A stretch of 64,000 nucleotides of DNA from positions 43,651 through 107,650 of the forward strand of contig NZ_OBEF01000017.1 in the NCBI RefSeq assembly GCF_900215375.1, written 5' to 3'. Positions within the stretch are counted from its first letter, which is position 1; each line of letters opens with the position of its first letter. A program made the translations under genes and the position numbers. The DNA comes from Enterobacter sp. CC120223-11 (GTDB taxonomy: Bacteria > Pseudomonadota > Gammaproteobacteria > Enterobacterales > Enterobacteriaceae). Positions 18,932 through 30,958 of the stretch are shown piece by piece. The notes beneath the pieces were generated by a model. That model was not told the origin of the DNA. It worked only from the letters and a program-made list of their open reading frames with translations, and ran no database searches.

Positions 18932-21076
18932 TCAGCGCCGTTTGCGACGAGTCGGTTTCGGTTTGCTTTTTACTATACCTTCTGGCGCGGCGGGTTGCTC
19001 AATGGGAAATACCGGCAGCGCGTTCAGCAGGCGCGGGCCGTAGTTTTTGGTCAGCAGACGCTTGTCGTAAATCACCACTTCGCCCCAGCAGCTGTGGCTA
19101 CGGATAAGACGCCCCACCTGCTGAATGAGGTTAAACGACGCGCTCGGCAGGCTTTGCACCTCAAACGGATAGCGGTTGAGGCTTTTCAGCCATTCACCCT
19201 CGGTGATCACCACCGGGCTGTCGATGGGTGGAAACGCGATTTTGTGGATATGGACCTGGCTCAGCAGTTCGCCTTTCAGATCCAGCCCTTCGGCAAAGGA
19301 CTGTAGCCCCACCAGCACGCTGCGCTCACCGCCTTCAACCCGCTTGCGGTGCAGCTCCACCAGCCGGTAACGCGGCTGATCGCCCTGTACCAGCAGCAGC
19401 AGGCGCAGGTCCGGCACATATTCCAGAAAACGCTGCATCGCACGCCCGCTGGCAAACAGCACCAGCATGCCCAGGTGCTTTTTCGCTTCCACCTGCTCGC
19501 GGAAGTAGGCCGCCATTTCCGCCAGATGCTGCTCTTCGTTCTCCATCGACGGCTCTACGCGCATCTTAGGAATCACTATTTTGCCCTGTTCAACGTGGTT
19601 AAAGGGTGAATCCAGCGCCACAAACCTGTCGCCTGCCTTCTCCTTCAGCCCGCTCATTTCCTGGAGGCGGGAGAAGCTGTTCAGCGAACGCAGCGTGGCG
19701 GAGGTGACGATGATATGCGGCACGCGCCGCCACAGCAGCTTCTCCAGCTGATCGCTGACGCGAATCCCCACGCAGTGAAACCAGACGTGCGGCTGGCCGT
19801 CGCGCAGATCGCGCGTTGCCCATTTGGTGACCGGCGCGCCGGAGGCCTGCACCATCGCTGCGAGCCGCCAGAGTTTGCTCTGGGACTCAAACATGCCTAG
19901 CGCGCGGTTCATTTGCAGCAGCACGCGATGCAGGCGGACGATATCGTGTGAACCGGTTTTCTCACTCAGGTCGTTAAGAAACAGCTCCGATAACCCACGC
20001 AGCATCTCCGTCAGCTTCGCCAGCCGCTGGCAGATAACCATCACCTCGTCCGGCAGTTCACCCATCGCAAAGCGGTGTTCAGCTTCCAGCCCCTCAGGCA
20101 TGTAAAGCGAGAGAATATTGTTCAGCGAAACGATGTGCTCGTACAGCTCATCGCAATGCTCTTTGAGGCGTTCAGGCGCCGCCAGCGGCGGGAAGGTTTT
20201 CGGGCGGAACTGCTCCATGCAGGTCGCTACCAGCTTGCTGAACAGGTCAAGCTGGAGCCGATACCAGCCAGAGGTAATCTCCGCGCTCATCTCCAGCGCA
20301 TCGCGGGCGACGTCCGGCAGATGGTGGCCTTCATCGAGCACCAGCAGTAAATTCTTGGGCTCCGGCAATACCGCTTCACTTTCCATCGCCGCCATCACCA
20401 GCGCGTGATTGGCCACGACCACTTCCGCTTCCTGAATTTCACGGCGGGCGACGAAAAATGGGCACTCGCGATAATAGTGGCAGTTACGGTTAAGGCAGCT
20501 CGCTTTGTCGGTGCTCAGGCGGCTCCAGAGTGCGTCGTCAATGGCCTGATCGGTGTGATCGCGCAGGCCGTCCCATTTGTAGGTGTCGAGATCGGCTTTC
20601 AGCTTCGCGCAGCGCTTCTGCTCTTCCTGACTGTTTGGCGTGAGGTCGTCCTCGAGGAACGCCAGCAGATCCTGCTGGTTCGGCTCGGTGCTGGAGAGCG
20701 CGGTCAGGTTTCGCGGACAGACATAACGCCCACGACCAAAGGCGGCGGTAAAGCGCAGCTCGGGAATGATTTTTTTCAGCAGCGGCAGGTCTTTGCTGTA
20801 GATCTGATCCTGCAACGCCACGTTGGCGGTACTGACCACCAGCGTTTTCTGCTCTTCACGGGCGATGGCGATGCCGGGAATCAGATAGGAGAGCGTTTTA
20901 CCGACGCCAGTTGGTGCCTCGATGGCCAGGTGCCTGCCCTCTTCTCCGGCGAGCGTTTTCGCCACGTCGGCAATCATCTGCCGCTGCGGGGCCCGGGGAA
21001 TAAAGTCGGGGATTTGCTCCTGAAGCGCCTTATACCAGGCGGCGATTTGCGCCTTGAGCGCGGCGGTGAGTGCCAT
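18932..21076 (-). CDS. dinG: DinG, ATP-dependent DNA helicase
   Basis: SOS-induced superfamily 2 5'-3' helicase of the XPD/FANCJ type, 714 residues (E. coli 716). Walker A is EAPTGVGKT, and the DEAH-like box reads VLDEGHHLPD. The 4Fe-4S cysteines are in RYVCPRN and KASCLNRNCHYYRECPF. The C-terminal motifs VGLQSFAEGLDLKGE and IQQVGRLIRSH are complete. It helps resolve R-loops and replication-transcription conflicts. A LexA box lies 14 nt upstream of the start codon, and ybiB follows in the same operon. Confidence 0.97.
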   Translation of the reverse strand: MALTAALKAQIAAWYKALQEQIPDFIPRAPQRQMIADVAKTLAGEEGRHLAIEAPTGVGKTLSYLIPGIAIAREEQKTLVVSTANVALQDQIYSKDLPLLKKIIPELRFTAAFGRGRYVCPRNLTALSSTEPNQQDLLAFLEDDLTPNSQEEQKRCAKLKADLDTYKWDGLRDHTDQAIDDALWSRLSTDKASCLNRNCHYYRECPFFVARREIQEAEVVVANHALVMAAMESEAVLPEPKNLLLVLDEGHHLPDVARDALEMSAEITSGWYRLQLDLFSKLVATCMEQFRPKTFPPLAAPERLKEHCDELYEHIVSLNNILSLYMPEGLEAEHRFAMGELPDEVMVICQRLAKLTEMLRGLSELFLNDLSEKTGSHDIVRLHRVLLQMNRALGMFESQSKLWRLAAMVQASGAPVTKWATRDLRDGQPHVWFHCVGIRVSDQLEKLLWRRVPHIIVTSATLRSLNSFSRLQEMSGLKEKAGDRFVALDSPFNHVEQGKIVIPKMRVEPSMENEEQHLAEMAAYFREQVEAKKHLGMLVLFASGRAMQRFLEYVPDLRLLLLVQGDQPRYRLVELHRKRVEGGERSVLVGLQSFAEGLDLKGELLSQVHIHKIAFPPIDSPVVITEGEWLKSLNRYPFEVQSLPSASFNLIQQVGRLIRSHSCWGEVVIYDKRLLTKNYGPRLLNALPVFPIEQPAAPEGIVKSKPKPTRRKRR

Positions 21077-21089
21077 CGGAATGTCCGGA

Positions 21090-21109
21090 TACTGTATAAA
21101 CAGCCACTA
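21090..21109 (-). promoter_or_regulatory. LexA box of dinG-ybiB
   Basis: On the minus strand TAGTGGCTGTTTATACAGTA, 14 nt upstream of dinG. It keeps the CAGTA half of the SOS consensus with a diverged left half, and is nearly identical to the E. coli dinG box as I recall it. Confidence 0.85.
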
Positions 21110-21172
21110 TTCTGGCATTTTCCGGCGGTGGGGGCAAAAAAAATGGCCGCGATTTGCGGCCATACTCGAGAA

Positions 21173-22570
<1,398 letters not shown>

Positions 22571-22769
22571 AACTACTCCGAACCGCCCCGACCATGACAG
22601 GTATCGTTTTCAGGGGGATAGTGACAGGGCAAAAAGACAAAAACGATAATGTCAGCAAGGGGCGGAGTGTAGCAGTTTTTGTGACGCACCGCATAAAATA
22701 TCCCTCATCTCTTTTTCAGCGAAATTATTTACCAGCCAGAGTGGACAAGGTGAAAAATCAGTCATAAAT

Positions 22770-22789
22770 TTAATCAATCGATTGATTAA
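22770..22789. promoter_or_regulatory. CecR operator between rhlE and cecR
   Basis: TTAATCAATCGATTGATTAA is a perfect 20-bp palindrome, 14 nt upstream of cecR. Its position between cecR-ybhGFSR and rhlE, both CecR targets in E. coli, and its TetR-operator form support the call. Confidence 0.85.
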
Positions 22790-22803
22790 CTTTCAGAGAC
22801 CCG

Positions 22804-23472
22804 ATGATTACCACGCCGATCACCAGCAAAGGCGAGCAGGCCAGGAGCCAGCTGATTGCCGCCGCCATCGCCCAGTTTGGCGAATATGGCCTGCATGCCA
22901 CCACCCGCGATATCGCCGGGCTGGCGGGGCAAAATATCGCGGCTATCCCCTACTACTTTGGTTCAAAAGAGGATTTATACCTCGCCTGCGCCCAGTGGAT
23001 CGCCGACTTTATCGGCAGCAATTTTCGCCCTCATGCCGAGGCGGGCGAGGCGCTGTTGAGCCAGCCTTCGCCCGATAAAACCGAGATTCGTGCGCTGATC
23101 CTGCGCGCCAGCCAGAACATGATCCTGCTGCTGACCCAGGATGAAACAGTCAACCTCAGTAAGTTTATCTCGCGTGAGCAACTTTCGCCTTCTCCCGCCT
23201 ATCAGCTGATTCACGATCAGGTGATTGCCCCGCTGCACGGCCATTTAACGCGGCTTGTTGCGGCCTATACCGGGCGCGATCCTACGGAGACGGACACCAT
23301 TTTGCACACTCACGCCCTGCTCGGTGAGATCCTCGCCTTCCGCCTCGGACGTGAAACTATTCTGCTGCGCACCGGCTGGACTCAGTTTGATGAAGAAAAA
23401 GCGGAGCGCATTTTCCAGGTGATTACCTGCCATATCGATCTCTTGCTGAACGGACTATCGCAAAGGAGCTGA
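22804..23472 (+). CDS. cecR: CecR (YbiH), TetR-family repressor
   Basis: 222-residue TetR/AcrR repressor (E. coli 223). The N-terminal helix-turn-helix is seen in [37 protein letters not shown], followed by a DUF1956-type ligand domain. It represses its own operon, which encodes an ABC exporter linked in E. coli to cefoperazone and chloramphenicol sensitivity, and rhlE. It ends 4 nt before ybhG. Its leader carries a perfect palindrome as operator. Confidence 0.94.
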   Translation: MITTPITSKGEQARSQLIAAAIAQFGEYGLHATTRDIAGLAGQNIAAIPYYFGSKEDLYLACAQWIADFIGSNFRPHAEAGEALLSQPSPDKTEIRALILRASQNMILLLTQDETVNLSKFISREQLSPSPAYQLIHDQVIAPLHGHLTRLVAAYTGRDPTETDTILHTHALLGEILAFRLGRETILLRTGWTQFDEEKAERIFQVITCHIDLLLNGLSQRS

Positions 23473-23476
23473 AGTC

Positions 23477-24484
23477 ATGAAGAAACCCATCATCCTCGGT
23501 CTGACCGTCGCGCTGATTGTCGCGGCGATTGCCGCTGGTGCATTCTGGTATCAGAGCCGCAAGGATACTGGCCTCACGCTGTACGGCAATGTGGATATCC
23601 GCACCGTGAATATGAGCTTCCGCGTCGGAGGCCGTTTGCAGGCATTACAGGTGGATGAAGGCGATGCGGTGAAAGCCGGGCAGACGCTCGGCGAACTCGA
23701 TCATGTGCCCTATGAAAATGCCCTGATGCAGGCCAAAGCCAACGTGGCTGCGGCGCAGGCAAAATATGATTTGCTGGTGGCAGGCTATCGTGATGAAGAA
23801 ATCGCCCAGGCCGCTGCCGCCGTAGGTCAGGCAAAGGCTGCCTACGATTATGCGCAGAACTTTTATCAGCGTCAGCAGGGTTTATGGAAAAGCCGCACCG
23901 TTTCCGCCAACGATTTAGAAAACGCTAAATCGGCCCGTGACCAGGCTCAGGCGACGCTGAAATCAGCGCAGGATAAGCTCAGCCAGTACCACGCCGGGAA
24001 CCGCCCACAGGAAATCGCCCAGGCAAAGGCCAGCCTCGAACAGGCTCAGGCACAGCTTGCGCAATCGCAGCTGGATTTGCAGGACACAACGCTTCTCGCC
24101 CCGTCTGACGGCACCATTCTCACCCGCGCCGTAGAGCCCGGCAGCATGCTCAACGCGGGCAGCACAGTGCTGACGCTCTCCCTCACTCGCCCGGTCTGGG
24201 TACGCGCCTACGTTGATGAAAGCAACCTGAACCAGGCTCAGCCAGGCCGCGAGCTGCTGCTCTACACCGACGGTCGCCCGAACAAGCCTTATCACGGCAA
24301 AATCGGCTTCGTCTCACCCACCGCCGAATTCACGCCGAAAACGGTGGAAACGCCTGACCTGCGTACCGATCTGGTTTATCGCCTTCGCATCATCGTGACC
24401 GACGCCGACGACGCGCTGCGTCAGGGGATGCCGGTCACCGTCAGTTTCGGGCAAAAAGACGCGCAGGGAGAAGCGCATGAGTGA
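23477..24484 (+). CDS. ybhG: YbhG, membrane fusion protein of the YbhGFSR exporter
   Basis: 335-residue HlyD-type periplasmic adaptor anchored by an N-terminal helix ([20 protein letters not shown]). A biotinyl-lipoyl half-motif ([20 protein letters not shown]), a long alpha-hairpin rich in Ala and Gln (residues about 80-200) and the second lipoyl half with beta-barrel ([18 protein letters not shown]) follow. It links the YbhF/S/R transporter to an outer-membrane channel such as TolC. The gene overlaps ybhF by 8 nt. Confidence 0.94.
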   Translation: MKKPIILGLTVALIVAAIAAGAFWYQSRKDTGLTLYGNVDIRTVNMSFRVGGRLQALQVDEGDAVKAGQTLGELDHVPYENALMQAKANVAAAQAKYDLLVAGYRDEEIAQAAAAVGQAKAAYDYAQNFYQRQQGLWKSRTVSANDLENAKSARDQAQATLKSAQDKLSQYHAGNRPQEIAQAKASLEQAQAQLAQSQLDLQDTTLLAPSDGTILTRAVEPGSMLNAGSTVLTLSLTRPVWVRAYVDESNLNQAQPGRELLLYTDGRPNKPYHGKIGFVSPTAEFTPKTVETPDLRTDLVYRLRIIVTDADDALRQGMPVTVSFGQKDAQGEAHE

Positions 24485-26216
24485 GGCGGTGATTAAGCTC
24501 GAGGGGCTTATCAAACGCTTTGAGGGCATGGATAAACCTGCGGTCGCCCGGCTCGACTGCCGCATTCAGTCGGGCTATGTCACCGGGCTGGTCGGCCCCG
24601 ACGGCGCAGGAAAAACCACGCTGATGCGCATGCTCGCGGGCCTGCTGAAACCGGACGAAGGCAAAGTCAGCGTCATCGGCTACGACCCGATTGAGGACAA
24701 CAGCGCCCTGCACGCGGTGCTCGGCTACATGCCGCAAAAGTTTGGCCTGTATGAAGACCTGACGGTGATGGAAAACCTGAAGCTTTACGCCGATCTGCGC
24801 AGCGTCACCGGCGAACAGCGGGAGAAAACCTTCGCGAAGCTGCTTGAGTTTACCTCTCTTGGCCCGTTCACCGGGCGACTGGCGGGCAAGCTCTCCGGCG
24901 GTATGAAGCAGAAACTCGGCCTCGCCTGTACTCTCGTCGGCGAGCCGAAAGTGCTGCTGCTTGATGAACCCGGCGTCGGCGTAGACCCCATCTCCCGCCG
25001 CGAACTGTGGCAGATGGTGCATGAACTGGCGGGCGACGGCATGCTGATTCTCTGGAGCACCTCCTATCTCGATGAAGCGGAACAGTGCCGCGACGTGCTG
25101 CTGCTGAACGAAGGCGAATTGCTCTATCAGGGCGAACCGAAAGCGCTGACCGACACCATGCGCGGACGCAGCTTCCTGATGAACAGCCCGACGGAAAACA
25201 ACCGGCGGCTGTTACAGCGGGCGCTGAAGCTGCCGCAGGTCAGCGACGGCATGATTCAGGGCCGCTCGGTGCGGCTTATCCTCAGCAAAGAGGCCACCGC
25301 CGAACAGATCCGCCACGCCAACGGCATGCCAGAGATTGAGATTGAGGAAACTGCCCCGCGCTTCGAGGATGCTTTTATCGATCTGTTAGGCGGCGCGGGC
25401 ACGTCCGAGTCACCGCTGGCCGCCATTCTGCACACCGTGGACGGCACGCCTGGCGAAACGGTGATTGAAGCCAAAGAGCTGACCAAGAAATTTGGCGATT
25501 TCGCCGCCACCGACCACGTCAATTTTGCCGTGAAGCGCGGGGAGATTTTCGGCCTGCTCGGGCCAAATGGCGCAGGCAAGTCCACCACTTTCAAAATGAT
25601 GTGCGGCCTGCTGGTGCCTACTTCCGGCAGAGCGCTGGTGCTGGATATGGATCTCAAAGTCAGCTCCGGCAAGGCGCGCCAGCATCTGGGCTACATGGCG
25701 CAAAAGTTCTCGCTTTACGGCAACCTGACGGTCGAGCAAAACCTGCGTTTCTTCTCCGGCGTCTACGGCCTGCGCGGCAGCGCACAGAACGAGAAGATCG
25801 GCAAAATGAGCGAGGCGTTCGGCCTGAAAAGCATCAGCAGCCACGCGACGGACGATTTACCGCTCGGCTATAAGCAGCGCCTGGCGCTGGCCTGTTCCCT
25901 GATGCACGAGCCGGACATTCTGTTTCTCGACGAACCCACTTCCGGCGTGGACCCAATAACCCGCCGTGAGTTCTGGCTGCATATCAACAGCATGGTCGAA
26001 AAAGGCGTCACCGTGATGGTCACCACCCACTTTATGGATGAGGCCGAATACTGTGACCGAATCGGCCTGGTCTATCGCGGCAAGCTTATCGCCAGCGGCA
26101 CGCCGGATGATTTAAAGGCTCAGGCCGCCGACGAGGAAACCACCGACCCGACCATGGAGCAGGCATTCATCACGCTGATTAACGACTGGGATAAGGAGCA
26201 TCACGATGTCCGGTAG
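24477..26216 (+). CDS. ybhF: YbhF, duplicated ABC ATPase
   Basis: 579-residue cytoplasmic protein with two complete ATPase domains in one chain. The first has Walker [10 protein letters not shown], signature [15 protein letters not shown] and Walker [13 protein letters not shown]. The second has GPNGAGKST, a weakened signature ([15 protein letters not shown]) and [12 protein letters not shown]. It drives the YbhR/YbhS permeases. It overlaps ybhG by 8 nt and ybhS by 11 nt, showing tight co-translation. Confidence 0.95.
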   Translation: MSEAVIKLEGLIKRFEGMDKPAVARLDCRIQSGYVTGLVGPDGAGKTTLMRMLAGLLKPDEGKVSVIGYDPIEDNSALHAVLGYMPQKFGLYEDLTVMENLKLYADLRSVTGEQREKTFAKLLEFTSLGPFTGRLAGKLSGGMKQKLGLACTLVGEPKVLLLDEPGVGVDPISRRELWQMVHELAGDGMLILWSTSYLDEAEQCRDVLLLNEGELLYQGEPKALTDTMRGRSFLMNSPTENNRRLLQRALKLPQVSDGMIQGRSVRLILSKEATAEQIRHANGMPEIEIEETAPRFEDAFIDLLGGAGTSESPLAAILHTVDGTPGETVIEAKELTKKFGDFAATDHVNFAVKRGEIFGLLGPNGAGKSTTFKMMCGLLVPTSGRALVLDMDLKVSSGKARQHLGYMAQKFSLYGNLTVEQNLRFFSGVYGLRGSAQNEKIGKMSEAFGLKSISSHATDDLPLGYKQRLALACSLMHEPDILFLDEPTSGVDPITRREFWLHINSMVEKGVTVMVTTHFMDEAEYCDRIGLVYRGKLIASGTPDDLKAQAADEETTDPTMEQAFITLINDWDKEHHDVR

Positions 26217-27339
26217 CGTTCTCTCCTGGCGACGCGTGCGCGCCCTGTGCGTGAAAGAGACGCGTCAAATCGTTCGTGACCCCAGCAGCTGGCTGATTGC
26301 CGTGGTGATCCCGCTGATGCTGCTGTTTATCTTCGGCTACGGTATCAACCTCGACTCCAGCAAGCTGCGCGTCGGCATTCTGCTCGAGCAGCAAAGCGAA
26401 GAGGCGCTGGACTTCGCCCACACTATGACCGGTTCACCCTATATTGACGCCACGCTCAGCGACAACCGTCAGGAGCTTATCCAGAAAATGCAGGCCGGGA
26501 AAATTCGCGGCCTGGTGGTGATCCCGGTGAACTTCGCCGCCCAGATGAACCGCGCGGGCGACACCGCGCCGTTGCAGGTCATCACCGACGGCAGCGAGCC
26601 GAATACCGCCAACTTCGTGCAGGGCTACGTGCAGGGAATATGGCAAATCTGGCAGATGCAGCGGGCGGAGGACAGAGGCGAATCCTTCGAGCCGCTGATT
26701 GACGTGCAGCTGCGCTACTGGTTCAACCCGGCGGCCATCAGCCAGCACTTTATTATTCCAGGGGCGATCACAATCATCATGACGGTGATCGGCGCGATCC
26801 TGACTTCGCTGGTGGTCGCCCGCGAGTGGGAGCGCGGCACAATGGAGGCCCTGCTTTCCACCGAAGTCACTCGCGCCGAGCTGCTGCTGTGCAAGCTCAT
26901 CCCCTACTACTTCCTCGGCATGCTGGCGATGGGGCTGTGCATGCTGGTGTCGGTGTTCATCATGGGCGTGCCCTACCGCGGCTCGCTGCTGGTGCTGTTT
27001 TTAATAACCAGCCTGTTTTTGCTGAGCACGCTGGGTATGGGGCTACTGATCTCCACCATCACCCGCAATCAGTTCAACGCCGCCCAAGTCGCGCTGAACG
27101 CGGCGTTTTTACCGTCGATTATGCTGTCCGGGTTTATTTTCCAGATAGACAGCATGCCCGCCGCGATTCGTGCGGTAACGTATGTGATCCCGGCCCGCTA
27201 TTTCGTTAGCACGCTGCAAAGCCTGTTTCTCGCCGGGAACATCCCGGTGGTGCTGATGGTGAACACGCTGTTTTTGATTGCCTCGGCGGTGATGTTTATC
27301 GGCCTGACGTGGCTGAAAACCAAGCGTAGGCTGGACTAA
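26206..27339 (+). CDS. ybhS: YbhS, ABC-2 type permease
   Basis: 377-residue inner-membrane ABC-2 permease. One N-terminal helix ([20 protein letters not shown]) is followed by a large periplasmic loop and then five helices. The ABC-2 coupling motif is [25 protein letters not shown]. It is paired with its paralog YbhR to form the export channel. In E. coli the YbhFSR complex is also described as a Na+(Li+)/H+ antiporter. The start codon lies inside the end of ybhF. Confidence 0.94.
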   Translation: MSGSVLSWRRVRALCVKETRQIVRDPSSWLIAVVIPLMLLFIFGYGINLDSSKLRVGILLEQQSEEALDFAHTMTGSPYIDATLSDNRQELIQKMQAGKIRGLVVIPVNFAAQMNRAGDTAPLQVITDGSEPNTANFVQGYVQGIWQIWQMQRAEDRGESFEPLIDVQLRYWFNPAAISQHFIIPGAITIIMTVIGAILTSLVVAREWERGTMEALLSTEVTRAELLLCKLIPYYFLGMLAMGLCMLVSVFIMGVPYRGSLLVLFLITSLFLLSTLGMGLLISTITRNQFNAAQVALNAAFLPSIMLSGFIFQIDSMPAAIRAVTYVIPARYFVSTLQSLFLAGNIPVVLMVNTLFLIASAVMFIGLTWLKTKRRLD

Positions 27340-27348
27340 GGAGAATCC

Positions 27349-28455
27349 ATGTTTCATCGTTTATGGACGCTGATCCGCAAAGAGCTACAGTCGCTGCTGC
27401 GCGAGCCGCAGACCCGCGCCATTCTGATCATGCCGGTGCTGATTCAGGTGCTGTTGTTCCCGTTCGCCGCCACGCTTGAGGTGACCAACGCCACCATCGC
27501 CATTTACAACGAGGACAGCGGCAAACATGCCGTCGAGCTGACCCAGCGCTTTGCCCGCGCGAAGGCGTTCACCCACGTGCTCCTCCTGCGCAGCCCGCAG
27601 GAAATCCAGCCCACCATCGACACGCAGAAATCCCTGCTGGTGGTGCGCTTCCCGTCGGATTTCTCGCGCAATCTCGACAGCGGGCAGACCGCGCCAATGC
27701 AGCTCCTGCTCGACGGACGCAACTCAAACAGCGCACAGATTGCCGCCAACTACCTGCAACGCATCGTGGAGGATTATCAGCAGGAGCTGATTGAGGGCAA
27801 GCCGAAGCCGAACAACAGCGAGCTGGTGGTGCGTAACTGGTACAACCCGAATCTGGACTACAAGTGGTTTGTGGTGCCGTCGCTGATTGCGATGATCACT
27901 ACCATCGGCGTGATGATTGTGACGTCGCTGTCCGTCGCCCGCGAGCGCGAACAGGGCACGCTCGATCAGCTTTTAGTATCGCCGCTCGCAACCTGGCAAA
28001 TTTTCGTCGGCAAAGCGGTTCCTGCGCTAATTGTCGCCACCTTCCAGGCCAGCATCGTGTTGGCGGTAGGGATTTTTGCCTATCAGATCCCCTTTGCCGG
28101 ATCGCTTTTGCTCTTTTACTTCACCATGCTGGTGTACGGACTCTCATTGGTGGGCTTCGGGTTGCTGATCTCCTCGCTGTGCGAAACGCAGCAGCAGGCG
28201 TTTATCGGGGTGTTTGTGTTTATGATGCCCGCGATTCTGCTCTCGGGGTACGTATCGCCCGTGGAGAACATGCCGGTGTGGCTACAGGACGTGACCTGGA
28301 TTAACCCGATTCGTCACTTTACGGACATTACCAAGCAGATTTACCTGAAGGATGCGAGTTTTGACATTATTTGGGGAAGTTTGTGGCCGCTGCTGGTGAT
28401 AGCGGCCACGACGGGCTCAGTGGCGTACGCGATGTTTCGGCGTAACGTTGCGTAG
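27349..28455 (+). CDS. ybhR: YbhR, ABC-2 type permease
   Basis: 368-residue partner of YbhS with the same layout: helix at about residues 22-42, periplasmic loop, then five helices and the motif [26 protein letters not shown]. It starts 9 nt after ybhS with GGAGAATCC before ATG. It is last in the cecR operon. Its 3' end overlaps the convergent ybhQ by 39 nt. Confidence 0.95.
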   Translation: MFHRLWTLIRKELQSLLREPQTRAILIMPVLIQVLLFPFAATLEVTNATIAIYNEDSGKHAVELTQRFARAKAFTHVLLLRSPQEIQPTIDTQKSLLVVRFPSDFSRNLDSGQTAPMQLLLDGRNSNSAQIAANYLQRIVEDYQQELIEGKPKPNNSELVVRNWYNPNLDYKWFVVPSLIAMITTIGVMIVTSLSVAREREQGTLDQLLVSPLATWQIFVGKAVPALIVATFQASIVLAVGIFAYQIPFAGSLLLFYFTMLVYGLSLVGFGLLISSLCETQQQAFIGVFVFMMPAILLSGYVSPVENMPVWLQDVTWINPIRHFTDITKQIYLKDASFDIIWGSLWPLLVIAATTGSVAYAMFRRNVA

Positions 28456-28827
28456 CTTTTTGTCTTTGGTGAGCAGCGACAGCAGCGCAGGCCCGGCCAG
28501 GATCACCACGCCGGCCAGGGCCAGCAGCAGGTTGTTGTGCAGCACCCGCGACAGCAGCCACAGGACGATCACCGCCGCCCCGAAATACCAGGTGGTGGTC
28601 AGCTCTTCGAGAAAGTCGCCTATCTCACGCCAGCGCGCATCGTGGTGGCGCTGGAGCGCCAGCATGAAAATCACCGTCAACGCATAAAGCGCACAGAGCC
28701 CTAATCCCACGCGGACCAGCGCCCCGCTCATCCATCCCAAAACAAGCGCAGCAACCACCAGCAAATGCAAAACAATCTGCCAGCAGCTAAGGCCTGTTGC
28801 GACACGAATTCGTTGTTGCCACTTCAT
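28417..28827 (-). CDS. ybhQ: YbhQ, inner-membrane protein
   Basis: 136-residue membrane protein, the same length as E. coli YbhQ, with about four hydrophobic segments ([73 protein letters not shown]) and a basic tail. Function unknown. It is convergent with ybhR and overlaps its coding end by 39 nt, so the C-terminal residues of both are constrained by the same DNA. Confidence 0.92.
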   Translation of the reverse strand: MKWQQRIRVATGLSCWQIVLHLLVVAALVLGWMSGALVRVGLGLCALYALTVIFMLALQRHHDARWREIGDFLEELTTTWYFGAAVIVLWLLSRVLHNNLLLALAGVVILAGPALLSLLTKDKKLRNVTPKHRVRH

Positions 28828-28958
28828 GTCCGTTCCCCCGAAGCATTTTCAACTGTAACTGAGAGTACCGGACTTTACGGAAAATTCCGTAACACCGCAC
28901 CTTTTTGTGACGCCTACTACACTATTTTATTCAGGACAGTGATGCGAACAGGAAAAAT

Positions 28959-29720
28959 ATGACTCATTCGTCGCACCCTTTTTCATTAAAAATTTTGACG
29001 ATCAATACCCACAAAGGGTTCACCGCTTTTAATCGTCGCTTCATTTTACCCGAGCTTCGCGACGCGGTTCGCGCCGTCGGCGCGGATATCGTCTGCCTGC
29101 AGGAAGTGCTTGGCGCACACGACGCCTGGTCGCTGCGCGTTGAGAACTGGCCGAACACCAGCCACTATGAATTTCTCGCCGATACGCTGTGGCAGGATTA
29201 CGCCTACGGGCGCAACGCGGTCTATCCCGAAGGCCATCACGGCAATGCTGTGCTGTCGCGCTTTCCCATTGCGCATTATGAGAATCGCGATATTTCCGTC
29301 GGCGAAAGCGAAAAGCGCGGGCTGCTTTACTGCCGCATCGAGCCGCCGGAGCTAACCACCGTCGTTCACGTTATCTGCGTGCATCTTGGGCTGCGCGAGG
29401 CGCACCGTCAGGCTCAGCTGACCATGCTCAGCGAGTGGATAAACGGCCTGCCGGAAGGCGAACCCGTGCTGGTCGCTGGCGATTTTAACGACTGGCGTCA
29501 GCGGGCCAATCAGCCCTTACAGCGAGATGCCGGGCTGCAGGAGATTTTTACTGCGGCAAACGGCCGTCCGGTGCGCACTTTCCCGGTTCGCTTTCCGCTG
29601 CTTCGCCTCGACAGAATTTACGTAAAAAACGCACGAGCCAGCCACCCGATGACGCTCCCGCTGCGGGAGTGGCGACATTTATCCGACCATGCGCCGCTCA
29701 GCGCGGAGATCCACCTATGA
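28959..29720 (+). CDS. ybhP: YbhP, endonuclease/exonuclease/phosphatase family protein
   Basis: 253-residue EEP-superfamily hydrolase, the E. coli length. Hallmarks are [13 protein letters not shown], the metal-binding Glu of [39 protein letters not shown] and the C-terminal [12 protein letters not shown]. The reaction is not established. Its link with the cardiolipin synthase clsB suggests a phosphodiester substrate. In E. coli ClsB works better with the product of this neighbour. The stop overlaps the clsB start (ATGA). Confidence 0.93.
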   Translation: MTHSSHPFSLKILTINTHKGFTAFNRRFILPELRDAVRAVGADIVCLQEVLGAHDAWSLRVENWPNTSHYEFLADTLWQDYAYGRNAVYPEGHHGNAVLSRFPIAHYENRDISVGESEKRGLLYCRIEPPELTTVVHVICVHLGLREAHRQAQLTMLSEWINGLPEGEPVLVAGDFNDWRQRANQPLQRDAGLQEIFTAANGRPVRTFPVRFPLLRLDRIYVKNARASHPMTLPLREWRHLSDHAPLSAEIHL

Positions 29721-30958
29721 AATGCGGCTGGCGCGAAGGCAATCAGATTCAGCTCCTGGAGAACGGCGAGCAGTACTATCCCGCCGTGTTTAGCGCCATT
29801 GAGAAAGCTGAACGTAAAATCATTCTTGAAACCTTTATCTGGTTTGAGGACAGCGTGGGCTGGCAGCTGCATGACGCGCTGCTGAAAGCCGCACAGAGAG
29901 GCGTCAGCGTTGAGGTGCTGCTGGACGGCTACGGCTCGCCGGACCTCAGCGAGCGCTTCGTTGGCGAACTGACCGGGGCGGGCGTGGTGTTCCGCTATTA
30001 CGATCCGCGCCCTCGCCTGTTCGGCATGCGTACCAATCTCTTCCGCCGGATGCACAGGAAGATTGTGGTGATAGACGGCTCGGTGGCGTTTGTTGGCGGC
30101 ATTAACTACTCCGCCGATCACCTGGCAGACTACGGCCCGGAGGCGAAACAGGATTATGCCGTGCGCGTTGAAGGGCCGGTGGTGCAGGACATTCTGCTGT
30201 TCGAGCTGGAAAACCTGCCCGGCCACGCCGAAACGCGCCGCTTCTGGCGACGCCGCCATCGCCCGGAAGAAAACCGCACGCCCGGCGAGGCGCAGGCGCT
30301 GTTCGTCTGGCGTGATAATCACGAACACCGTGACGATATCGAGCGCCATTACCTGAAGATGCTCGCCAACGCGAAGCGGGAAGTCATTATTGCCAACGCC
30401 TATTTCTTCCCCGGCTACCGGCTGCTGCACGCCATCCGCAACACCGCGCGTCGTGGCGTTTCGGTCAAACTGGTGGTTCAGGGTGAACCGGACATGCCGA
30501 TTGTGAAAGTCGGGGCGCGGCTGCTTTACCGTTATCTGCTCAAAGGCGGCGTGCAGATTTACGAGTACCAGCGCCGCCCGCTACACGGCAAAGTGGCGCT
30601 GATGGACGAACACTGGGTGACGGTCGGCTCCAGCAACCTCGATCCGCTCAGCCTGTCGCTGAACCTGGAGGCGAACCTCATCATTCACGATCGCGCCTTC
30701 AACCACACCCTGAGGGAGAATCTTCACGGCATCCTTGCGCAGGATTGTCAGCAGGTGGACGAGACGATGGTCCCGAAACGCAGCTGGTGGAACCTGACCA
30801 AAAGCGTGCTGGCGTTCCACTTCCTGCGCCATTTCCCGGCGGTGGTCGGCTGGCTACCTGCGCATACGCCCCGTCTGGCGCAGGTGCAGCCGCACAGGCA
30901 ATCCATGACTGACACACAAGATCGCGCAGAACCTGAAAACCCGGGGGTGAAACCCTGA
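29717..30958 (+). CDS. clsB: ClsB (YbhO), cardiolipin synthase B
   Basis: 413-residue phospholipase-D-superfamily enzyme that makes cardiolipin from phosphatidylglycerol at the membrane. It has two HxK(x4)D motifs: His113-Lys115-Asp120 in [17 protein letters not shown] and a second in [22 protein letters not shown] 29717 overlaps the ybhP stop and gives the E. coli length and N-terminus [17 protein letters not shown]. The frame is open further upstream, but that is inside ybhP. It overlaps ybhN by one nucleotide. Confidence 0.95.
   Translation: MKCGWREGNQIQLLENGEQYYPAVFSAIEKAERKIILETFIWFEDSVGWQLHDALLKAAQRGVSVEVLLDGYGSPDLSERFVGELTGAGVVFRYYDPRPRLFGMRTNLFRRMHRKIVVIDGSVAFVGGINYSADHLADYGPEAKQDYAVRVEGPVVQDILLFELENLPGHAETRRFWRRRHRPEENRTPGEAQALFVWRDNHEHRDDIERHYLKMLANAKREVIIANAYFFPGYRLLHAIRNTARRGVSVKLVVQGEPDMPIVKVGARLLYRYLLKGGVQIYEYQRRPLHGKVALMDEHWVTVGSSNLDPLSLSLNLEANLIIHDRAFNHTLRENLHGILAQDCQQVDETMVPKRSWWNLTKSVLAFHFLRHFPAVVGWLPAHTPRLAQVQPHRQSMTDTQDRAEPENPGVKP

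Noticed and set aside
25861..25905. Weak signature in the second ATPase domain of YbhF as a defect
   Set aside because: One degenerate site is common in fused ABC ATPases, and the first domain is intact, so it is not unusual in the way the orphan ATPase at 43818 is.
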